Part shown: one piece after another, positions 1 through 6,699 of the stretch | How positions within the stretch are numbered: position 1 is the stretch's first letter | Layout: each line of letters starts with the position of its first letter | Assembly (NCBI GenBank): GCA_947380915.1 | Contig: CANCSY010000060.1 | Span: 1 to 14,260 of the forward strand | DNA: 14,260 nucleotides | Direction of reading: 5' to 3' | From: Beijerinckiaceae bacterium | GTDB taxonomy: Bacteria > Pseudomonadota > Alphaproteobacteria > Rhizobiales > Beijerinckiaceae | Made by a program: the position numbers and the translations under genes | Notes under the pieces: generated by a model | Told to the model about the DNA's origin: nothing | What the model saw: the letters and a program-made list of their open reading frames with translations, nothing else | Database searches by the model: none

Positions 1-5
1 TCGCC

Positions 6-123
6 GGCCTGGTGGCTCTTGCGGAGCGTCCAGACCCGATCCCATCCCGAACTCGGCCGTCAAAAGCTCCAGCGCCAATGGTACTATGTCTCAAGACCTG
101 GGAGAGTAGGTCGCCGCCAGGCC
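6..123 (+). rRNA. rrf: 5S ribosomal RNA
   Basis: This is the 5S rRNA of the large ribosomal subunit. The 5' end GGCCTGG (6-12) pairs exactly with CCAGGCC (117-123) to close helix I. The interior has the conserved bacterial 5S blocks: CCCGATCCCATCCCGAACTC in loops B/C, GCGCCAATGGTACT, and GGGAGAGTAGGTCGCCGCCA near the 3' end. It is the last gene of an rRNA operon whose 16S and 23S genes lie left of the window. No tRNA follows it. The ends are set from helix I and may be off by a few bases. Confidence 0.95.
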
Positions 124-160
124 TGCAAAGAACGGATATAATCTCTTCATGATACGCTAT

Positions 161-194
161 AAACGGCGGTCGCCTTCGGGTGGCCGCCGTTTTT
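161..194 (+). terminator. Intrinsic terminator of the rRNA operon
   Basis: AAACGGCGG (161-169) pairs with CCGCCGTTT (184-192). The stem extends inward through TCGCC/GGTGG, with wobble pairs, to a TTCG tetraloop (175-178). A run of T residues (190-194) closes it. Its position about 40 nt after the 5S gene makes it the operon terminator. Confidence 0.9.
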
Positions 195-277
195 GCGTTG
201 GGGCGGTCAGGTCACCCTTGACTTCCCGGCTGGCGCAATTCACCTTAGACCTCTAATAAGCTATCGGGGAGGGCCGC

Positions 278-1168
278 ATGTCGTTACAGCAAGGCGTTTC
301 GCGGGGCTTCGGCGCTGAATATTTCGCTGTGAAACCCCTCGCGGCCGGTATTGGCGTCGAGATTCGGGGCGTCGATCTCTGGAGCCCTCTTGATGATGAG
401 ACTTTCGAGAAGGTTCTCGACGCCTTCCACAAGCATAGCGTGATCCTCTTTCGTGGGCAGAGTCTCACGGAAGCTGATCAGGTGATTTTCGCCATGCGGT
501 TCGGACCCCTCGCCCATGCGATCAACCGCAACAGCGGCCAGTCGGAGGCCCATGCCTCCTCGTTCCTGATTTCCAATGTGCGGGAGAATGGCAAACTCAT
601 CGGCGCCCTGCCCGATGGCGAGATGCTCTTCCATTCCGACCAATGCTATGTGGAGCGCCCGTGCATGGCGGGGTTGCTTTATGGCATCGAAATTCCCGCC
701 GAGGGGGGCGATACGATTTTCGCCAATATGTATCTGGCCTACGAGAGCCTGCCGGAAGATCTGCGGCGCGCCGTCGAAGGGCGCAAAGCGCTGAATATAT
801 TCGAGTATAATGAAGACGGCGGTTATGGCCAAAGCGCCATGGACCTGTATCAGGCCGTACCTTCGGGTGCTAAATGTCACGCCCATCCCATCGTGCGGAC
901 CCACCCCGTCACCGGCCGCAAGGCGCTCTATGTCAATCGTGGCATGACCCTCTGCATCGACGGGATGGCGCGGGCCGAAAGCGACGCCTTGCTGCTCAGG
1001 TTGTTCGATCATCAGGAACAGACCCGGTTTCAATATGCCCATCATTGGCATGTCGGCGACCTCATCATGTGGGATAATCGCTGCACCCTGCATGCGCGCA
1101 GCGATTTTCCGGCTACCGAACGCCGAATTCTGCGGCGCGTGACGGTGCTGGGTGAAATTCCGGCCTGA
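278..1168 (+). CDS. TauD/TfdA-family Fe(II)/2-oxoglutarate-dependent dioxygenase
   Basis: A 296-residue cytoplasmic enzyme predicted to couple 2-oxoglutarate decarboxylation to hydroxylation, and often breakage, of an organic substrate such as a sulfonate, aryloxyacid or carboxylate. The metal triad is visible: the HxD motif His119-Ser-Asp121 and distal His272 in the segment RCTLHARSDF. Arg283 and Arg287 lie 11 and 15 residues after that His, the same spacing as the TauD arginines that hold 2-oxoglutarate and substrate. Length is normal for the family. The ATG follows GGGGAGGG (266-273). It is the first gene after the rRNA operon; an 85-nt gap separates it from the next + strand gene. The substrate is unknown. 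It is not taurine dioxygenase with any certainty, since many TauD/TfdA paralogs act on other compounds. Confidence 0.9.
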   Translation: MSLQQGVSRGFGAEYFAVKPLAAGIGVEIRGVDLWSPLDDETFEKVLDAFHKHSVILFRGQSLTEADQVIFAMRFGPLAHAINRNSGQSEAHASSFLISNVRENGKLIGALPDGEMLFHSDQCYVERPCMAGLLYGIEIPAEGGDTIFANMYLAYESLPEDLRRAVEGRKALNIFEYNEDGGYGQSAMDLYQAVPSGAKCHAHPIVRTHPVTGRKALYVNRGMTLCIDGMARAESDALLLRLFDHQEQTRFQYAHHWHVGDLIMWDNRCTLHARSDFPATERRILRRVTVLGEIPA

Positions 1169-1253
1169 TCAGGGCTTTTCGTCACGCTTGCCGTGGGGCG
1201 GATGACGGTTATGATGGCGCGTGCCTGTGTGTTGCTCGCAAAGGAGCGGGGCG

Positions 1254-2231
1254 ATGTCCTCATTCAGCGACTGGAAAGTGCCAGCCGCCTTTCAGCCCAA
1301 GTCCGACGAATATGTCTTTGATCTCGAGAACGCCCTCGCGAGCGTCCTCTACATCAGTTCGGTCGTGCCTGAAAACGCCTTCTCGGCCGCCACCCTTGGC
1401 ACCGAGCGGGCAGGGAACGCCGTGCTGATCAAAGAGAGCGGCCTTGTCCTGACAGTGGGCTATCTCGTCAATGAAGCGCAGTCGGTCTGGCTGCGCACTG
1501 GCGAGGGAAAGGTGCTGCCCGCTGATGTCGTGGGCATGGACCATACGACAGGCTTCGCCCTGGTCCAGGCGCTCGGGAGCCTCGACATTCCCGCGATTCC
1601 GCTTGGGGATTCCGATTCGGTGCAGATTGGGGATGAGGTGGTGCTCGCGGGCGCTGGCGGGCCCAAGAGATCCGTTGGGGCTCATGTCGCGGCACGCCAG
1701 CCCTTCGCCGGTTATTGGGAATATCTGCTCGAGAACGCCATTTTCACGGCGCCTTCGCACCCCAACTGGGGCGGCGCCGCCTTGATCGGACCCACAGGGG
1801 CGCTCGTGGGCGTCGGTTCCCTTCAGCTTGAGCAGGAGCGGCGCAAGGGCATCAGCGAAACCATCAATATGAGCATTCCCATCAACCTGCTGAAGCCGGT
1901 GATGGAGGATATTCTGACCATGGGGCAGCCCAACCGGCCGCCCCGGCCCTGGCTCGGCGTCTATGCGACGGAGATCGAGGGAAAGGTCGTTTTGATGGGG
2001 GTGGCGGATCGCAGCCCGGCCAAGCGGGCGGAGTTGCGCGCGGGCGACGTGATCTTGTCGATCAACGGTGCGCCCGTGGTCAACCTTGCGGCTTTCTTCA
2101 AGCGTTTATGGGCGCTTGGAACCGCTGGCGTCGAAGCGCCGCTGTCCATTCTGCGGGATGGTCGCACCATGGATGTGCGTGTGGTCAGTGCGGATCGTAA
2201 TCGCAGGGCCAACAATCCCCGGTTGCATTGA
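1254..2231 (+). CDS. HtrA/DegP-like S1C protein with PDZ domain, predicted inactive protease
   Basis: A 325-residue protein with a trypsin-like domain (about 25-215) and a C-terminal PDZ domain (about 230-315, starting at WLGV, with SPAKRAELRAGDVILSINGA as the typical core). Aligned with HtrA motifs, the catalytic residues are gone. The TNNHVV-type site reads TVGYLV (Tyr70 for His), the TDLAL-type site reads TGFAL (Gly100 for Asp), and the GNSGGPL-type site reads NWGGAAL (no Ser). There is no signal peptide or membrane segment, so it is probably cytosolic, unlike periplasmic DegP. It may bind peptides or proteins as a scaffold; that is an inference. The ATG at 1254 is preferred over the upstream GTG at 1221 because AAGGAG (1241-1246) lies 7 nt before it and homology begins only after it. 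Confidence 0.85.
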   Translation: MSSFSDWKVPAAFQPKSDEYVFDLENALASVLYISSVVPENAFSAATLGTERAGNAVLIKESGLVLTVGYLVNEAQSVWLRTGEGKVLPADVVGMDHTTGFALVQALGSLDIPAIPLGDSDSVQIGDEVVLAGAGGPKRSVGAHVAARQPFAGYWEYLLENAIFTAPSHPNWGGAALIGPTGALVGVGSLQLEQERRKGISETINMSIPINLLKPVMEDILTMGQPNRPPRPWLGVYATEIEGKVVLMGVADRSPAKRAELRAGDVILSINGAPVVNLAAFFKRLWALGTAGVEAPLSILRDGRTMDVRVVSADRNRRANNPRLH

Positions 2232-2283
2232 CCTGCTTGCGGGTTCTCGGTCTCGACGCCCGCTCCTGCAACTTGATGGGATT

Positions 2284-2360
2284 TGCCCACTTAAGCTGCC
2301 CACTTTCGTGATTGCATTTTGTGGTTGACCCTGTCGCGGTGTGGGCGACAATTCGCCCAC
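2284..2360. promoter_or_regulatory. Cluster of GCCCAC repeats, candidate regulator-binding region
   Basis: TGCCCACTT occurs twice as a direct repeat, at 2284-2292 and 2297-2305 (13-bp period, with CTTAAG between the cores). Further on, GTGGGCGA (2341-2348) and TCGCCCAC (2353-2360) form a perfect 8-bp inverted repeat around CAAT. That makes four copies of GCCCAC/GTGGGC within 77 bp. The inverted pair straddles the predicted -10 box of the next gene, where a repressor would act. I do not know the cognate regulator. Confidence 0.5.
2325..2352 (+). promoter_or_regulatory. Putative sigma-70 promoter for the methyltransferase-like/MTHFR-like pair
   Basis: TTGACC (2325-2330) and GACAAT (2347-2352) are separated by 16 nt. 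The -35 matches the alphaproteobacterial TTGAC preference; the -10 matches the consensus at four of six positions. The start of transcription would fall near 2359, leaving a leader of about 40 nt. Confidence 0.4.
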
Positions 2361-2397
2361 GACGCCAGCCTCAGCTTGCGCGTGGAGGAGCGGCGCC

Positions 2398-3858
2398 ATG
2401 GCGGCAGAGGAAATTCTGAACGAGATCAGTGATTTTTGCAGGTTGGCAGGGTTGGCTGAATCAACCTTTGGCCGACTGTGCGTGAATGATGGCAAGCTTG
2501 TGTCTCGCCTGCGCGATGGCGGCAGCGTCACGCTCGACACGCTTGGGCGCCTGCGCGCCTTCATGGCCGCCCATGCGGACGATCCACAAGCGCTGCGGCT
2601 GCGCACGAAAAAGGGGAGCCGGTCGCTGGCGCCCACGCCCATGGTTCCTCCCACCAACGGCGGCGGCGGTACTGCGCTGGCGCCCTCTTCACGTCCCCCT
2701 GTCCCGGCTGCGCCCGCCAATGGAGCGGGCGGCGCCACGGAGGAGAACTTCCGCTTCTTCGATAATCGCCAGAAATATCTGCTCTTTGTGAATACCTGCT
2801 CGGAGAAGTGGGTGGTCGCCAACCGGGTGGCCATGGAGCTGGGCAATATCAGCCCGCGCCCGCCGGCACTGCGCCTCTTTGATGCGGGCGTGGGCGATGG
2901 CACGGTTCTGTCGCGGGTCATGCGCGCCATGCATGCGCGCTTTCCCACCATGCCCTTCTATATCGTGGGCAAGGAGGTGAGCCTGGAAGACGTCCGGCTC
3001 ACCCTCGACAAGATCCCCGACCGTTTCTACGAACATCCCGCCACCGTTCTGGTGCTGACGAATCTTTACTATTCCGAAGCCCCCTGGCTCTCTCCCAAAA
3101 GCTCCGCCGCCGCCCATAGCCTGATCTGGAAAGAGGTGGCGCTGACCGGCAATTCCTCCCATGATTTCGAGGAGCAACTGACGGATCTGCAGTCGTTCCT
3201 TTCGGAGAACTGGAGCGCCAAGGTCAGCCCCAAGACGGGAAATCCGGTTTATGATCGGCCCATCGTGCTGACGCTCTACCGGGAGGATCACCGCTTCCTG
3301 CTGGACCCGATCCTGCCGCGCCCGGGCCGCGTGACAGCCGATTACGATCTCATCATCGCCTCCCAGCCCTATCGGGCGCGGGCCTCCGCACAGTTCAAGG
3401 CGAAGAAGGTCATCGGCCCCCTGGCGCGGGCGTTGGGACCGGGCGGGCGGCTCATCGGCATTCATTCGTCGGGCAAGGATCCCGGGCTTGAGATCGTGCA
3501 GAAGGTCTGGCCAGGGGAGAACCCCTTCCAGGTCGACCGCCATGCGCTCCTGAAATCGGTGAAGATCGAACTGGGCGCCGCTGGCCGCAATCTCAATTTC
3601 AACGCCTATTCTGACGCCCGCTCGGTGTTCCGCTACGACATGCACACATTGCCCGGCGAAGTGGTGGGCGCCATTGGCACCTCGACGCTTTTCGCAGCCT
3701 GGAACGCCGCCATCTATGTGGCGCAGATCGAGGACAACAGGCTCTCCGAGGTGGTGAAGAATGATCGCTATCTCGAAGCCACCGAAGAGGTTCTGCAGAA
3801 ATATGGCGGCCTTTGGTTCAACGATGAATCCTTCGTCATCTCGCGCCGCCAGCCCTGA
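2398..3858 (+). CDS. Possible HTH plus SAM-dependent methyltransferase-like protein
   Basis: A 486-residue protein with two parts. Residues 5-57 are helical and resemble a small helix-turn-helix domain (FCRLAGLAESTFGRLCVNDG, then a second helix RLRAFM). A low-complexity Pro/Ala/Gly linker (about 78-114) follows. The rest looks like a Rossmann methyltransferase: motif I LFDAGVGDGT (160-169), an acidic residue after strand 2 (Glu193), DYDLIIASQPY (316-325) at the motif IV position, and LGPGGRLIGIHSSG (346-359) at a motif VI-like turn. The target is unknown. The ATG at 2398 is chosen over GTG 2341 because GGAGGAG (2384-2390) precedes it by 7 nt and GTG 2341 lies inside the inverted repeat. The next gene begins 9 nt after its stop. 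The methyltransferase fold is fairly clear; the HTH call is weaker. Confidence 0.7.
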   Translation: MAAEEILNEISDFCRLAGLAESTFGRLCVNDGKLVSRLRDGGSVTLDTLGRLRAFMAAHADDPQALRLRTKKGSRSLAPTPMVPPTNGGGGTALAPSSRPPVPAAPANGAGGATEENFRFFDNRQKYLLFVNTCSEKWVVANRVAMELGNISPRPPALRLFDAGVGDGTVLSRVMRAMHARFPTMPFYIVGKEVSLEDVRLTLDKIPDRFYEHPATVLVLTNLYYSEAPWLSPKSSAAAHSLIWKEVALTGNSSHDFEEQLTDLQSFLSENWSAKVSPKTGNPVYDRPIVLTLYREDHRFLLDPILPRPGRVTADYDLIIASQPYRARASAQFKAKKVIGPLARALGPGGRLIGIHSSGKDPGLEIVQKVWPGENPFQVDRHALLKSVKIELGAAGRNLNFNAYSDARSVFRYDMHTLPGEVVGAIGTSTLFAAWNAAIYVAQIEDNRLSEVVKNDRYLEATEEVLQKYGGLWFNDESFVISRRQP

Positions 3859-3867
3859 GGAACAGGC

Positions 3868-4767
3868 ATGAACGTTTTCGTGGATCGGACGCGCGCGCAC
3901 AGCGCAGCCATCAACGCTCGCCTCGCAGGTCTCCTGCAGGCGGCCACCGTCGAGGTCTATGAAAAGAACTCGCCCAAGGTGCTCGACAGCTATTTCGGCG
4001 CGGGGGCCGATGTCTATGTGAGCTATCTGCCAGGCGATGATTTTCGCACCCGCATCGAGATCGCGAAGATCCTGCGCGGGGCGGGCTACAACCCCATTCT
4101 GCATGTGCCCGCGCGCCAGATGATGACACGCCAGATGCTCGCCGATTATGTGGGCGGGCTTGTGCAGGAGGCGCAGGTGAAACGCCTCTTGCTGATCGCA
4201 GGCGACAGCACGCGCGCGCGGGGCGATTATGCGACCAGCCTGCAGGTGATCGAGAGCGGTCTGTTGCAGCAACTCGGGATCACCCATGTGGATGTGGCGG
4301 GCCATCCCGAGGGCAATGTGGGCGTCTCCCACGAGCGTCTGATGAAAGTGCTCACCGACAAGCGCGACGCCGCCGGGGCGGCGGGTCTGGACTTTGGGAT
4401 TGTGACGCAGTTTTCCTTTGATCCGCGCCCGGTGGAGCAATGGCTGGGCGCCATCCGCGGGGCGGGGATCGAGGCCCCCATTCGGCTCGGGCTGGCTGGC
4501 CCTGCGAACCCGGCCACGCTGCTGAAATTCGCGCTGCGCTGCGGTATCGGCAATTCGATTTCCGCCGTGCAAAAGCATGTGGGCACCATCGGGCGCCTGT
4601 TGAAGGACACAGGACCCGAAGGCGTGGTGAAAGGCCTCGGCGAGGTTCTCGTGAGCGAGACCGGCGCAAATGTGGAGGCCTTCCACTTCTTCCCCTTTGG
4701 CGGGCTGGCCAAGACCAGCGCATGGATCCGCGACGCGCTTGCGGAACTGGAGGCTACGAGCGCCTAA
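3868..4767 (+). CDS. Methylenetetrahydrofolate reductase-like protein (MetF family)
   Basis: A 299-residue single-domain TIM-barrel protein. MetF reduces 5,10-methylene-THF to 5-methyl-THF using FAD. The landmarks align with E. coli MetF: VEVYE places Glu29 at the catalytic Glu28 position, IAGDS places Asp113 at Asp120, AGHPEGN (144-150) matches the YPE block, and VTQFSFD places Gln181 at Gln183. Length equals the bacterial enzyme, but overall similarity is low, for example in the segment replacing FEFFPP. It is therefore a divergent family member and may work on another folate-linked one-carbon step. AGGA at 3858-3861 overlaps the upstream stop, so translation is probably coupled to the methyltransferase-like gene. 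Its TAA stop overlaps the stop of the converging MetE-like gene. Confidence 0.8.
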   Translation: MNVFVDRTRAHSAAINARLAGLLQAATVEVYEKNSPKVLDSYFGAGADVYVSYLPGDDFRTRIEIAKILRGAGYNPILHVPARQMMTRQMLADYVGGLVQEAQVKRLLLIAGDSTRARGDYATSLQVIESGLLQQLGITHVDVAGHPEGNVGVSHERLMKVLTDKRDAAGAAGLDFGIVTQFSFDPRPVEQWLGAIRGAGIEAPIRLGLAGPANPATLLKFALRCGIGNSISAVQKHVGTIGRLLKDTGPEGVVKGLGEVLVSETGANVEAFHFFPFGGLAKTSAWIRDALAELEATSA

Positions 4768-5879
4768 ACGCTCGTCCCCCAGACGTCCTGCGCGGTCTCC
4801 ACGATCAGTTGCAGCTTGCGGCGCTCCACGTCCTCGGTGATGCGGTTGCCGGGCGCGGTGCTGGCGAAGCCGCATTGGGGGCTCAGGCACAGTTGATCGA
4901 TGGAGATATGCTTTGACGCCTCCTCAATGCGGCGCTTGAGGGCGTCTTTGGTCTCGAGCGCAGCCTCCTTCGAACTGACGAGACCCAGCACAACTTTCTT
5001 GTTCTTGGGCACGAAGCGCAGGGGCTCGAAACCACCGGCGCGGTCGGTGTCATATTCCAGAAAGAATCCGTCCACATTGGTCTCGGCGAAGAAACATTCC
5101 GCCACCGCGTCATAGCCGCCGGAGGCCATCCACATGCTGTCGTGATTGCCCCGGCAGGTGTGAATCGTCACGGTCATATTCGCCGGGCGTTTCGCCGTCA
5201 GCGTGTTGACGATCTGCGTATAGAGCTGGGGCAGGCGCTTGGGGTCCTCCCCATCATTGGCGATCTGCTGGCAGATGCCCTCGTCGCAGAGATAGGCGAA
5301 GGAGACGTCGTCGAGCTGCACATAATCGCAGCCCGCCTTGGCGAGATCGTCTATCTCCTGCTGATAGACCATCGCGATGTCGTTCCAGAATTCGGCCATG
5401 TCCGGATAGGCGGCCTGATCCACCAGCTTGCGGCCGCCGCGCAGATGCAGATAGGTCGCCGAGGGCATGCAGAATTTGGCTGTCTTTGAGGTCACCGATT
5501 TCAGATAGCTGAAATGGTCGAGCATGACGGGCTTGCTGCGGCGCACCTTGTCATTGACGACGAGCATGGAGGAAGTCTCCGCCGTCTCGCCATTCTTGCC
5601 GTGGAACTTCACCGCATATTGCGATTTCGTCGCCACGATGCCGTCAAAGCCCGTGAGGAAATCCGTGTGCCACATCGCCCGGCGAAATTCGCCGTCCGTC
5701 ACCGCCTGAAGGCCCGCGCTCTCCTGCAGGGCCACGACTTCGCGGATGCACTTGTCCTCGATAGCGCGCAGGGCCTCCTGCGTGATGGCGCCGTTGGCGG
5801 CCTTCGCCCGGGCCTCCTTCAGTTCGGCGGGACGCAGCAAGCTGCCGACGTGGTCGGCGCGGAATGGGCCTTTGGACAT
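4764..5879 (-). CDS. Short MetE-like cobalamin-independent methionine synthase family protein (YxjG/YxjH type)
   Basis: A 371-residue protein matching only the C-terminal catalytic half of MetE. It opens with FRADHVGSLLRP, as in Bacillus YxjG/YxjH. Predicted zinc ligands align with E. coli MetE: HTC (His240, Cys242), Glu275 in GFFLEYD, and Cys336 in LSPQCG. YVQLDD (186-191) corresponds to the substrate-binding VDEP region. The N-terminal half that grips polyglutamyl folate in full MetE is absent. The methyl donor may therefore be something other than methyl-THF polyglutamate, and the acceptor homocysteine or another thiol. The ATG has GGAGGA about 5 nt upstream. It lies 29 nt after the alpha/beta hydrolase gene and is probably co-transcribed with it. 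No SAM riboswitch fits in that gap. Confidence 0.85.
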   Translation of the reverse strand: MSKGPFRADHVGSLLRPAELKEARAKAANGAITQEALRAIEDKCIREVVALQESAGLQAVTDGEFRRAMWHTDFLTGFDGIVATKSQYAVKFHGKNGETAETSSMLVVNDKVRRSKPVMLDHFSYLKSVTSKTAKFCMPSATYLHLRGGRKLVDQAAYPDMAEFWNDIAMVYQQEIDDLAKAGCDYVQLDDVSFAYLCDEGICQQIANDGEDPKRLPQLYTQIVNTLTAKRPANMTVTIHTCRGNHDSMWMASGGYDAVAECFFAETNVDGFFLEYDTDRAGGFEPLRFVPKNKKVVLGLVSSKEAALETKDALKRRIEEASKHISIDQLCLSPQCGFASTAPGNRITEDVERRKLQLIVETAQDVWGTSV

Positions 5880-5908
5880 TGGTTTCCTCCTGATTTTATT
5901 GCATGGGT

Positions 5909-6613
5909 TTATGTCATGGCCATCATGTCGCGAAGGATCGCGGTCAGCGCTTCGGGCTGTTCCACCGGCGTGAAATGCCCGCTGTCTTCGATCACCACCA
6001 GTTTGGCGTTGGGGATGAGTTTTGCAATGTCCTCATGTTGCGCCACGGTGCTCCACTCGTCCTGCCGCCCCACGGCGACGACCGTGGGAAAGGTGATGTT
6101 CGGCAGCAAAAGGGTGGGATCCGGGCGGTTCACCAGGGCGCGAACCTGTTTCTCGAAAATCTCAGGGGTCGCGCGGCGCACCATGTCGCCCAGCGGGCCC
6201 ATGAAGGCCGGGTCATTGCGCCGGTCAGGATGCAGCATGGGTGGCAGCCAGGCTTTTACCAGCGCCTCCATGCCCTCCTTGTGGGCGAGGTCCACCAGCA
6301 CCTGCCGCTTCTGCGCTTCGCCGGGCCCGGTGGGGATAATGCCCGTGTCGAGCAGGCACAGCCGCTCCAGCCGCGCGGGCGCCAGCCGCAGGATCTGCAT
6401 GGCGACGCGCCCGCCCATGGAGAAGCCGCAGACCGAGAAGCGCGCAGGCGCGTCATCGAGCACGCGCTGCGCCATGGCGGTCATGGAATCGAGCCCGAAG
6501 AAGTCGAGCACGCGCACGTCGAATTCGCCCTCCAGCGCGCGCTTCTGATGCGCGAACGTGTAGGCGTCGCAGAGGAGGCCGGGGAGGAGATAGAGGGTCG
6601 GGCGCGCGGCCAT
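5909..6613 (-). CDS. Alpha/beta hydrolase
   Basis: A 234-residue alpha/beta hydrolase-fold enzyme, soluble, with a complete visible triad: Ser65 in the nucleophile elbow GFSMGG, Asp185 in GRQDEWS, and His213 in DSGHF. LLPGLLCDA (9-17) forms the oxyanion turn. It is short for the family because the region before strand 3 is compact. Likely an esterase, thioesterase or C-C hydrolase; sequence does not say which. The Shine-Dalgarno is weak (AAGAGCAG). The gene starts only 26 nt after a strong terminator-like hairpin, so its expression may depend on read-through from the amidohydrolase gene. Confidence 0.85.
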   Translation of the reverse strand: MAARPTLYLLPGLLCDAYTFAHQKRALEGEFDVRVLDFFGLDSMTAMAQRVLDDAPARFSVCGFSMGGRVAMQILRLAPARLERLCLLDTGIIPTGPGEAQKRQVLVDLAHKEGMEALVKAWLPPMLHPDRRNDPAFMGPLGDMVRRATPEIFEKQVRALVNRPDPTLLLPNITFPTVVAVGRQDEWSTVAQHEDIAKLIPNAKLVVIEDSGHFTPVEQPEALTAILRDMMAMT

Positions 6614-6639
6614 GGTCTGCTCTTGGTTGGGGCGTCAGG

Positions 6640-6689
6640 AAAAAGGCGGGGGCTGTTTGCGCCTCATCATGCGGCGCAGGCAGCCCCCG
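6640..6689 (-). terminator. Intrinsic terminator or attenuator after the amidohydrolase gene
   Basis: On the - strand CGGGGGCTG (6689-6681) pairs perfectly with CAGCCCCCG (6655-6647). After a 2x2 internal loop, TGCGCC (6678-6673) pairs with GGCGCA (6663-6658) around a 9-nt loop. CC and five T residues follow (6646-6640). The hairpin starts 10 nt after the amidohydrolase stop and ends 26 nt before the next start codon on the same strand. Confidence 0.8.
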
Positions 6690-6699
6690 TCGCGTCACA

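Noticed and set aside
218..250. TTGACT (218-223) as a promoter for the dioxygenase gene
   Set aside because: The -35 is good, but no acceptable -10 occurs 16-18 nt downstream; TTAGAC is 21 nt away. A promoter here is likely but cannot be placed.
124..277. tRNA gene after the 5S rRNA, as in many alphaproteobacterial rRNA operons
   Set aside because: The stretch holds only the terminator and a short upstream region; no cloverleaf or T-loop sequence is visible.
1163..1172. CCTGATCAGG palindrome followed by TTTT at the end of the dioxygenase gene
   Set aside because: With a loop it leaves only about 3 bp of stem and it includes the stop codon, so it is too weak to be a terminator.
2689..4890. 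733-codon open frame on the - strand
   Set aside because: It lies opposite two well-supported + strand genes, shows no domain motif and has the composition of a GC-rich antisense shadow.
5880..5908. SAM-type riboswitch in front of the MetE-like gene
   Set aside because: The gap of 29 nt is taken up by a ribosome-binding site and is too short for any known SAM or SAH aptamer.
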